The notes beneath the pieces are model-generated. The model was not told the origin of the DNA. It was given only the letters and a program-made list of their open reading frames with translations, and made no database searches. From positions 1-11,484 of the forward strand of contig CALATF010000024.1 in assembly GCA_937891595.1 (NCBI GenBank): a stretch of DNA of 11,484 nt, written 5' to 3'. A program made the translations under genes and the position numbers. Shown here in pieces: positions 6,331-11,484 of this stretch. The number at the start of each line of letters is the position of its first letter. Within the stretch, counting starts at the first letter, position 1. This DNA comes from an uncultured Clostridia bacterium. GTDB taxonomy: Bacteria; Bacillota; Clostridia; Christensenellales; UBA1242.

Positions 6331-6365
6331 TGGTAAAATTACTATGTATCAAAAATAAAGGGGAA
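6331..6365 (+). promoter_or_regulatory. Extended -10 promoter element and ribosome-binding site of punA
   Basis: TG-G-TAAAAT (6331-6339) is an extended -10 element. TTGTAG (6308-6313) lies 20 bp upstream, too far for a good -35, so the promoter would rely on the extended -10. AAAGGGGAA (6357-6365) is a strong ribosome-binding site about nine bases before the ATG at 6374. No terminator is evident between the SpoIIM-like gene and here. Confidence 0.5.
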
Positions 6366-6373
6366 CTATTTTT

Positions 6374-7192
6374 ATGAATAATATTGATAAAATTGTTCAA
6401 GAAATTAAAAGCAAAATCAAAGTAGAAGGAAGCTACATAGGTGTTATTTTAGGCTCATGTTTCTCTGAGTTTTTAGATGAGATAGAAAATAAAGAAGAAA
6501 TATATTTTAAAGATATACCTTCTATGAAAGTACTTGGTGATGATAGAGAAGACAATAGATTAATTTTTGGTACTTTAAAAGGTAAAAAAATAATATTAAA
6601 TTTAGGACGACTTCATTATTTTAATGGATATGATCGCTCTGATATAGCTACTCCTATATTTATGTTAAAAGAGTTAGGTTGCGAAAAATTAATTTTATGT
6701 TCTTCACTAGGAGCAATTAGTCACAAATTTAAAGTTGGCGACATTGTAACCGTTAGTGACCATTTAAACTTTACAGGAAGAAACCCTTTATATAATTGTG
6801 ATTACACTAAACCAGGGCATAAATTTATAGATATGTCTAATGCATATGATGAAGAAATGATAGATTCTTTAATTTACACAGCTAAAAAAGATATGGCTAT
6901 TAAAGTAAAGAAAGGTATTTTAGTAGAATTTCCAGGACCTTCAGCAGAAACAATAGCAGAATCGCACTTTGCCCAACAAATGCACGGTGATATCATAGGT
7001 TTTAATATTTGTAATGAAGTTATAGCTGCCAAATACTGCAATTTACCTATAGTTGTTTATTCATTGATTACAAATTATGTTTCAGCTTACACAAACAATA
7101 AAATAAAGCATGAAGATATTGTTTATAATAGAAAATGTGCAAGTGTATATTATTTAGAATTGTTAGCTAAATATATTGAAAACTTAGAATAA
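6374..7192 (+). CDS. punA: Purine nucleoside phosphorylase, PNP/MTAP family, with divergent active site
   Basis: PNP reversibly splits purine nucleosides with phosphate to free base and ribose 1-phosphate in purine salvage. The 272-residue protein aligns throughout with the trimeric PNP/MTAP family: ILGSCFSEF (25-33, usually GSGLG), GRLHYFNGY (78-86, usually GRFHYYEGY), CSSLGA (109-114, usually NAAGG), DHLN, NPL, DMSNAYD, GPSAET (188-193, usually GPxYET), GFNICNE (209-215, usually GMSTVPE), ITN (232-234) and HED (246-248). Phosphate and base contacts Ser28, Arg79, His81, Glu192, Asn234 and His246 are kept. The NAAGG loop, the aromatic before Glu192, and the Met-Ser of GMSTVPE are changed. The fold is intact but substrate preference could differ. 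Family members lie beside dacF in Bacillus; here deoB is not adjacent. A terminator follows. Confidence 0.88.
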   Translation: MNNIDKIVQEIKSKIKVEGSYIGVILGSCFSEFLDEIENKEEIYFKDIPSMKVLGDDREDNRLIFGTLKGKKIILNLGRLHYFNGYDRSDIATPIFMLKELGCEKLILCSSLGAISHKFKVGDIVTVSDHLNFTGRNPLYNCDYTKPGHKFIDMSNAYDEEMIDSLIYTAKKDMAIKVKKGILVEFPGPSAETIAESHFAQQMHGDIIGFNICNEVIAAKYCNLPIVVYSLITNYVSAYTNNKIKHEDIVYNRKCASVYYLELLAKYIENLE

Positions 7193-7215
7193 TTTATTAG
7201 CAATATTAAATTTTC

Positions 7216-7245
7216 AAAACATCAGATTTTTCTGGTGTTTTTTTT
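7216..7245 (+). terminator. Rho-independent terminator after punA
   Basis: AAAACATCAGA (7216-7226) pairs with TCTGGTGTTTT (7231-7241), with one G-U pair and a TTTT loop, followed by a T-run to 7245. It ends the punA transcript and separates it from the dacF-like gene. Confidence 0.92.
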
Positions 7246-7257
7246 GTTACATTTTTT

Positions 7258-7303
7258 GTTTTTATAAATAATTTTAGTTTGTTTTTATAAATAATTTTAG
7301 TTT
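7258..7303 (+). repeat. Perfect 23-bp tandem duplication upstream of the dacF-like gene
   Basis: Two identical, directly adjoining copies of a 23-bp unit lie at 7258-7280 and 7281-7303. Each begins GTTTTTATAAATAATTT and ends TAGTTT. The second copy ends 40 bp before the start codon. The unit contains TATAAA, and the junction creates TTGTTT (7279-7284), a possible -35 with TTTAAT (7301-7306) at 16 bp, which is weak. No sigma-F or sigma-G promoter was recognised. Confidence 0.9.
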
Positions 7304-7343
7304 AATTTGCAAATAATAATTTCGAATAAAGGAGAAATAAAAA

Positions 7344-8522
7344 ATGAAAAAGAGAATTATAATAATAGGATTAATAGTTACTTCTTTTTTAATGATTGCC
7401 ATAAATATAATTTCACCAAAATTATGTTTTGCTTTAAGTATTAATGAAGATTATTCTGCAAAAGCTTTATATTTAATGGATTTTAATACTAACCAAGTTT
7501 TGTTTGAACAAAATAGTAATGCAAAAATACCAGTTGCAAGCATAGTTAAATTAATGACCATATGTTTAACTTGCGAAGAAATTGATGCTGGTAGGCTAAA
7601 TCTTGAGGATGTAATAACGGTGTCAGAAAATGCTTCAAGTATGGGTGGTTCTCAGGTATTTATAGAAACAAATGGTGAATATTCTGTGGGAGATTTGCTT
7701 AAAAGTTGTATAGTAAGTTCTGCAAATGATGCTAGTGTTGCGTTAGCTGAAACTATAGCAGGAAGTGAAGATAGTTTTGTGACACTTATGAATAATAAAG
7801 CTGAAAAATTAGGTATGGGTAACACTAATTATGTTAATTGTACAGGGCTACCTGCTAGCAATCAATTTTCATGTGCTAAAGACACTGCAATCTTATTAAA
7901 GGAAGTGTTAAAGCATGATATTTACCATAATTATAGCACAATTTGGATGGATACTTTAAAACATCCTAAAGGTAGAGAAAGCGAATTAGTTAATACTAAT
8001 AAATTAATTAGGTATTATGAGGGATGCGACGGCGGTAAAACAGGTTCTACAAACGAAGCTGGATATTGCTTAGCGGCAACTGCAAAACGTAATAATATGA
8101 GATTAATAGGTGTTGTATTAGGGGCTGAAAATGGGAAAGCTAGGTTTGCTGAAACATCTAAACTTTTAAACTATGGTTTTGCAAATTTTGAAAATAAAAT
8201 GATTGTAGATAAAAATATAATTTTATCTGAAAACATAAAAGTTAAAAATGGGCAACATTCACAGGTAAGCATTAAACCTCAAGATAATCTATACGTAATT
8301 ATAAATAAACGTGAAAATTCAGATGATATTGATACGCTTATAAAAATTAAAGATATAGTTGTTGCTCCTGTAAAAGCAGGAGATATTGTAGGAATAATAT
8401 ATTTAACTAAAAATGGAGAAGTTGTTTCTCAAACAAATATTATATGTGTAGATAATATTAATAAAGCTAGTTTTTATGATAATGTAAATAAAACAATTCA
8501 AAACTGGAAAGTATTTAAATAA
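7344..8522 (+). CDS. dacF: D-alanyl-D-alanine carboxypeptidase, DacF-like (S11 family)
   Basis: This low-molecular-weight penicillin-binding protein removes the terminal D-Ala from peptidoglycan pentapeptides outside the membrane; in Bacillus, DacF is a forespore enzyme that sets spore-cortex cross-linking. The 392-residue protein has a signal peptide (about 1-30, ending near CFA), the S11 catalytic domain and a C-terminal beta-rich PBP5-type domain (about 280-370). The three penicillin-binding motifs are intact: SIVK (Ser66, Lys69; usually STTK), SAN (126-128) and KTG (232-234, in GGKTGSTNEAG). AAAGGAGAA (7328-7336) lies about eight bases before the ATG. Position after punA supports dacF rather than dacA or dacB, but in Bacillus the spoIIAA-spoIIAB-sigF operon follows dacF and is absent here. 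A long-stemmed terminator follows. Confidence 0.9.
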   Translation: MKKRIIIIGLIVTSFLMIAINIISPKLCFALSINEDYSAKALYLMDFNTNQVLFEQNSNAKIPVASIVKLMTICLTCEEIDAGRLNLEDVITVSENASSMGGSQVFIETNGEYSVGDLLKSCIVSSANDASVALAETIAGSEDSFVTLMNNKAEKLGMGNTNYVNCTGLPASNQFSCAKDTAILLKEVLKHDIYHNYSTIWMDTLKHPKGRESELVNTNKLIRYYEGCDGGKTGSTNEAGYCLAATAKRNNMRLIGVVLGAENGKARFAETSKLLNYGFANFENKMIVDKNIILSENIKVKNGQHSQVSIKPQDNLYVIINKRENSDDIDTLIKIKDIVVAPVKAGDIVGIIYLTKNGEVVSQTNIICVDNINKASFYDNVNKTIQNWKVFK

Positions 8523-8532
8523 TTGTTATTTT

Positions 8533-8551
8533 TTGTAAAAACTATTTACAA
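8533..8551 (+). promoter_or_regulatory. Operator-like dyad upstream of the peptidase-scpAB promoter
   Basis: TTGTAAA (8533-8539) and TTTACAA (8545-8551) form a perfect 7-bp inverted repeat with a 5-nt spacer, lying 13 bp before the -35 element. The arrangement is typical of a dimeric repressor or activator site. The minus-strand 11-mer TTGTAAATAGT over 8541-8551 also occurs at 5655-5665 on the + strand. No regulator can be named. Confidence 0.35.
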
Positions 8552-8564
8552 TAATTAAATTTAA

Positions 8565-8593
8565 TTGATTAAAAAATAAAAATATAATATAAT
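8565..8593 (+). promoter_or_regulatory. Sigma-A promoter of the peptidase-scpA-scpB operon, overlapping the dacF terminator
   Basis: TTGATT (8565-8570), a 17-bp spacer and a consensus TATAAT (8588-8593) form a strong promoter. Expected start is A8600, inside the 5' arm of the hairpin described at 8591-8636. The new transcript would therefore begin with the inner 7-bp hairpin GTTAGAA/TTCTAGC followed by six U residues, which looks like a small 5' attenuator. Confidence 0.65.
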
Positions 8594-8636
8594 CAAAAAA
8601 GTTAGAATTAGGTTAGTTCTAGCTTTTTTGATTTTT
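8591..8636 (+). terminator. Rho-independent terminator after the dacF-like gene
   Basis: The 17-nt arm at 8591-8607 (AATCAAAAAAGTTAGAA) pairs fully with 8617-8633 (TTCTAGCTTTTTTGATT), with one G-U pair and a 9-nt loop TTAGGTTAG. T-runs lie at 8624-8629 and 8632-8636. Transcripts from dacF see the full stem; transcripts from the promoter at 8565-8593 would contain only its inner half. Confidence 0.8.
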
Positions 8637-8662
8637 AATTAAAAGGTGCTATAAAAAATAAT

Positions 8663-9334
8663 ATGCTATATAGTTTGCTGTTTGAATTAAGTTATTATCC
8701 ATTTCATTATAAAGTAATAATTTTTTTAACTTTTACATTAGCTGTAATGATAGCAATAACAGCACATGAATTTGCTCATGCTTTTACTGCTTATAAATTA
8801 GGCGATAACACGCCAAAAATAGCAGGAAGGTTAACTCTTAATCCTATGGCTCATTTTGACAAAATAGGATTATTTTGTTTCTTATTTCTAGGGTTTGGTT
8901 GGGCAAAGCCAGTCCCTATAAATTCTTTTAACTTTAAAAAAGTAAAACGAGACTGTTTCTTAGTTAGTATATCAGGTGTAGTTGTAAATTTAATATTAGC
9001 TTTTATTTTTTGTCCTTTTATGATGTTGCTTGAAAATGTTGTTGCCTCATCAATATTTGCTTTTATAACTTATGCATTTGTTTTATATATGTTCCAAGCA
9101 AATTTAGTATTTATGATATTTAATCTATTACCTATTTATCCGTTAGATGGGTTTAATGCTATAGCTTCTCAATTAAAATATACTAACCCTTTTGTTTTAT
9201 TTATGCAGAAGTATGGCTCAATTATTTTATTAATTGTAATTTTAGTATTTAATTTTACTAATATATTTAATTACCTTGTTTACTATATAGGCTCTCCGAT
9301 TAGTAGCTTTTGGAGATTGATTATTAAAGGATAA
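8663..9334 (+). CDS. Site-2-protease-like membrane zinc metallopeptidase (M50 family)
   Basis: A 223-residue multi-pass membrane protein of the short site-2 protease group, which cleaves substrates within the membrane. The zinc motif HEFAH (35-39) lies in the first hydrophobic region, with GRLTLNP (55-61) after it. The third ligand is expected at Asp162 in NLLPIYPLDGF (154-164), the family's NxxPxPPLDG motif. SGVVVNLILA (104-113) is the usual membrane segment after the first pair. All catalytic residues are present. It is not SpoIVFB, which carries CBS domains, although both are M50. A weak AAAGGTG (8642-8648) stands about 14 bases before the ATG. Coding ends five bases before scpA, and this pairing with scpA-scpB is common in clostridia. 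Its substrate is unknown. Confidence 0.88.
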   Translation: MLYSLLFELSYYPFHYKVIIFLTFTLAVMIAITAHEFAHAFTAYKLGDNTPKIAGRLTLNPMAHFDKIGLFCFLFLGFGWAKPVPINSFNFKKVKRDCFLVSISGVVVNLILAFIFCPFMMLLENVVASSIFAFITYAFVLYMFQANLVFMIFNLLPIYPLDGFNAIASQLKYTNPFVLFMQKYGSIILLIVILVFNFTNIFNYLVYYIGSPISSFWRLIIKG

Positions 9335-9339
9335 AGATT

Positions 9340-10104
9340 ATGAAAAACTCAAAAAATGAACAAACAATAGAACATGTTTTTGATACTGGTTATAAATTTA
9401 AACTAGAAAACTTTGAAGGCCCACTAGATTTATTGTTGCACTTAATAAAAGATTCTAAGATGGAAATTACCGAGATTAAATTATCTGAAGTAACAGAGCA
9501 ATATCTTGATTATATGTCACAGCTAGATGAAATAGATATGGACAAAGCCAGCGATTTTATAGATATAGCTGCTACTTTAATTGAAATTAAATCAAGGTCT
9601 CTTTTACCAAGAGTTGAAGAAGAAGTAGAAGAAGAAATGGATCCTGAAAAAATGCTTTTAATGCAGTTAAAAGAATATAAATTATTCAAAGAGGCTGCTG
9701 AAAGATTAAAAGCTTATGAAAATGTAGATAGGTTCTATAAAGTAGCAGATGAAACTGTAAAAGATTATAGATATGTTTTAAAAGAAATGAATATAGAAGG
9801 TCTTTTAAACGCTTTTGCAGGTATGCTAACAAGAGTAAAAAAGGAAGAAGAAAAAGTTGTTCCAAAGAAGATAGAAAAAGATAGATTTACAGTTGCAGAA
9901 AAAATTATATCAATTAGACAAAATATTTTAGAAAAAAAGAAGATGCGTTTTTCAGACTTTTTCGAGCAAGATTATACTAGAAGTGAAATGATTAATTTAT
10001 TTTTAGCTGTTCTAGAACTATTAAAGATGCAAGAGATAATTGTTAAACAACAATCTACTTATGAAGATATTGATATTGAACTAAAAGAAAAAGAGGTAGT
10101 ATAA
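9340..10104 (+). CDS. scpA: Segregation and condensation protein A (ScpA kleisin)
   Basis: ScpA is the kleisin that bridges the heads of the SMC dimer and, with ScpB, forms the condensin that organises and segregates the chromosome. The 254-residue protein has normal length. The N-terminal SMC-neck-binding part contains FKLENFEGPLDLLLHLI (20-36), then TEQYLDYM and AATLIEIKSRSLLP (77-90). An acidic linker, EEEVEEEMD, follows. The central part binds ScpB, and the C-terminal winged helix contains MINLFLAVLELLKMQEI. AAAGGA (9326-9331) is well spaced before the ATG and overlaps the end of the peptidase gene. The scpB start lies two bases after its stop, so the two are probably translationally coupled. 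Confidence 0.96.
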   Translation: MKNSKNEQTIEHVFDTGYKFKLENFEGPLDLLLHLIKDSKMEITEIKLSEVTEQYLDYMSQLDEIDMDKASDFIDIAATLIEIKSRSLLPRVEEEVEEEMDPEKMLLMQLKEYKLFKEAAERLKAYENVDRFYKVADETVKDYRYVLKEMNIEGLLNAFAGMLTRVKKEEEKVVPKKIEKDRFTVAEKIISIRQNILEKKKMRFSDFFEQDYTRSEMINLFLAVLELLKMQEIIVKQQSTYEDIDIELKEKEVV

Positions 10105-10106
10105 AA

Positions 10107-10895
10107 ATGATTACTAACAAAGAAAACTTAACACAATTAGTTGAAAGTATACTATTTGTTGCTGGTCAAGGTGTAGAAATTAATGATATTTCAGAAAAGT
10201 TGGAAGTAGATAAAAAAGATGTCATAAAATCTATTGAAGAACTAAAAGAAAAACATAAATGCGATGGTATTAATGTAATTACATATAAACAATCTGTTCA
10301 AATGTGTTCAAACCCAGTTTTTGCAGATGATATTGCAACTGTTTTAAATCCTATAAGAGAAAAACAATTAACTAAAGCTGCGTTAGAAACTGTTGCTATT
10401 ATTGCATATAAACAACCAGTAACTAGGCTCGATATTGAGCAGGTTAGGGGGGTAAATAGTGACTATGCTATACAAGTGCTATCTAACTTTAATCTTATTG
10501 AAATAGTTGGAAGAAAAGACGCAGTTGGTAAGCCATTGCTTTTTGGTACAACAGATGAATTTTTAAAAAGATTTGAATTACAATCAATCGAAGATTTGCC
10601 CGACTATGATGAATTGCTTGAAAGAATTAAAGTTATACATGACCAAACTCCAAATGATGCATTGTATGGAAGTACAGAAATTATACCTGAAGAACAATTA
10701 GCAGATAGTCAAGCAAGGAATTTGCAAGATAGTCAGCCTGAAAACGTAAAACTTACAAATAATGAAGAAAATAACTCTTTAGAAAATAAAGAAGAAGTGA
10801 TATTAGAAGATACTAAAGTTAAAGAAATTTTAAATTCTTTTGATGAAGATCAGGATGAAATTATAGATAACTTTAAGGATAGCGACATCTTATAA
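10107..10895 (+). CDS. scpB: Segregation and condensation protein B (ScpB) with long acidic C-terminal tail
   Basis: ScpB dimerises and binds ScpA to regulate the SMC condensin. Residues about 5-175 hold the two winged-helix domains. Family segments include LVESILFVAG (11-20), TKAALETVAIIAYKQPVTRLDIEQVRGVNSD (89-119, here in two halves TKAALETVAIIAYKQ and PVTRLDIEQVRGVNSD), GRKDAVGKPLLFGTT and FLKRF. Length is 262 residues, against about 180-200 for most ScpB proteins. The excess is a low-complexity tail (about 177-262) rich in Asp, Glu, Asn and Gln, with the repeated short word DSQ and an acidic end (NSFDEDQDEIIDNF). Acidic ScpB tails occur in other Firmicutes, but this is on the long side. 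AAGAGGT (10091-10097), inside the end of scpA, serves as ribosome-binding site. A strong terminator closes the operon. Confidence 0.95.
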   Translation: MITNKENLTQLVESILFVAGQGVEINDISEKLEVDKKDVIKSIEELKEKHKCDGINVITYKQSVQMCSNPVFADDIATVLNPIREKQLTKAALETVAIIAYKQPVTRLDIEQVRGVNSDYAIQVLSNFNLIEIVGRKDAVGKPLLFGTTDEFLKRFELQSIEDLPDYDELLERIKVIHDQTPNDALYGSTEIIPEEQLADSQARNLQDSQPENVKLTNNEENNSLENKEEVILEDTKVKEILNSFDEDQDEIIDNFKDSDIL

Positions 10896-10901
10896 GTTAA
10901 C

Positions 10902-10935
10902 AAAAAGCTCCCTATTATTTAAAGGGAGCTTTTTT
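10902..10935. terminator. Bidirectional terminator shared by scpB and the converging penicillin-binding protein gene
   Basis: AAAAAGCTCCCT (10902-10913) pairs perfectly with AGGGAGCTTTTT (10923-10934), with a 9-nt loop. T-runs flank the GC-rich core on both strands (T6 at 10930-10935 on +, A5 at 10902-10906 giving U5 on the minus strand). The minus-strand stop codon (10934-10936) overlaps the outer edge of the hairpin. Confidence 0.93.
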
Positions 10936-11484
10936 ATAACATAAAAATTTTAACTTTATTGCTTATGGCATTCGTTTTTTCACAATCATTTAAATTATCT
11001 TTATATGTGGCAATTAAATAGTAAGTGTAAATATTTCCTTTTGTTAAGTAGCTGTCTTTTATTAAAATTTCTTCATGTTTATCTTGAATTGTTGCTATTA
11101 CTTTTTTATTGTCTTCAGTTTCACGTATTACTAAATATTTTAAATGTTTTAATGCTTCAAAACTTATTTCTATTTCGCTATCATTAAGTTTTTTAACATT
11201 AATAATAGTACTATTTATTTCATTAAACATATTAGAAGTTTGCTTAGGTATATTTTCCTTAGCAAATAAAGCTTTAATTTTATATCTATCTGGGGTGTTA
11301 TCGGTTGCAAGCATTATTTTATTATTTTTATAATCAACTTCGTTTATTTCTTCTTCTGCAACGCTTTCAGGTATTTGAAAACTCTCTTTTTTTAAACTAA
11401 CTTTGTTATAAAAATTTTGTGCTAATAAGGACGGAGCATTAGCTCCAGTTATATCTTTTGGAAGATATATATTTTGTTTAGTAC
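10934..11484 (-). CDS. C-terminal part of a probable class A penicillin-binding protein with Fn3-like tail (5' truncated by window edge)
   Basis: The frame stays open to the window end, so about 183 residues of the C-terminus are visible and the N-terminus lies beyond 11484. The first part, YLPKDITGANAPSLLAQNFYNKV, then FQIPESV, then KIMLATDNTPDRYKIKALFAKENIPKQ, follows the pattern at the end of the transpeptidase domain of bifunctional PBP1A-type enzymes (a TGxxAPxLW-like turn, FxxPxxV, and a closing segment after the Ser-Lys-Thr-Gly region). About 90 residues follow that look like one beta-sandwich, fibronectin-III-like repeat. These enzymes polymerise and cross-link peptidoglycan outside the membrane. 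No catalytic motif falls in the window, so the assignment rests on C-terminal pattern only. It converges on scpB through a shared terminator. Confidence 0.55.
   Translation of the reverse strand, partial: TKQNIYLPKDITGANAPSLLAQNFYNKVSLKKESFQIPESVAEEEINEVDYKNNKIMLATDNTPDRYKIKALFAKENIPKQTSNMFNEINSTIINVKKLNDSEIEISFEALKHLKYLVIRETEDNKKVIATIQDKHEEILIKDSYLTKGNIYTYYLIATYKDNLNDCEKTNAISNKVKIFML

Noticed and set aside
7307..7318. GCAAATAATA as a sigma-G -10 element for dacF
   Set aside because: Only a partial match to CATWMTA and no matching -35 at 17-18 bp.
11312..11314. Minus-strand ATG at 11314 as the start of a 126-residue gene
   Set aside because: The frame continues without stop to 11484 with a matching penicillin-binding protein pattern, so this Met is internal.
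11005..11333. Two plus-strand open frames of 60 and 74 codons opposite the penicillin-binding protein gene
   Set aside because: Both are antisense to a longer open frame with recognisable family pattern and look hydrophobic only because of AT-rich complement composition.
1..11484. Defence system, CRISPR array, mobile element or phage genes
   Set aside because: All genes but one match chromosomal housekeeping or sporulation families, and no direct-repeat array, transposase or integrase was seen.

Overview
The window is a strongly AT-rich stretch of bacterial chromosome. Nearly all genes lie on the + strand with short gaps. It carries endospore-formation genes (spoIVB, a divergent spo0A, a probable spoIIM, a dacF-type carboxypeptidase) beside Firmicutes housekeeping genes. 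This points to a low-GC, spore-forming (or recently spore-forming) Firmicute, most likely of clostridial type; the species cannot be named from the sequence alone.

Layout. (1) 2-331: 3' end of prolyl-tRNA synthetase, closed by a terminator at 372-406. (2) 407-1009: a small CorB/CNNM-like membrane protein whose start codon abuts that terminator. (3) 1010-1177: a control region with three ARG-box-like operators overlapping the argR promoter. (4) 1178-4744: argR, recN and spoIVB, with terminators after argR and recN. (5) 4901-6294: a Spo0A homologue with a degenerate receiver domain, then a SpoIIM-like membrane protein. (6) 6374-8522: a divergent purine nucleoside phosphorylase and a DacF-like D,D-carboxypeptidase, each followed by a terminator. 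(7) 8663-10895: a tight operon of a site-2-protease-like membrane peptidase, scpA and scpB. (8) 10934-11484, minus strand: the C-terminal end of a probable class A penicillin-binding protein, converging on a shared bidirectional terminator.

The order matches, in condensed form, the order known in Bacillus and Clostridium: argR-recN-spoIVB-spo0A, then spoIIM-xerD-deoB-punA-dacF-spoIIA operon, then scpA-scpB. Here xerD, deoB and the spoIIAA-spoIIAB-sigF operon are absent from their usual places. Together the genes cover arginine-responsive regulation, recombinational repair, the master sporulation switch, engulfment, the SpoIVB checkpoint protease, spore-wall remodelling and chromosome segregation.

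The most notable points are the Spo0A homologue (phosphoacceptor Asp56 kept, but one acidic-pocket residue and the invariant Lys replaced, short linker, altered recognition helix); a recN promoter predicted to start transcription at the A of the ATG, so that recN would be leaderless; and repeated overlap of terminators with the promoter or ribosome-binding site of the next gene. I found no CRISPR array, insertion sequence, tRNA, rRNA or defence system.
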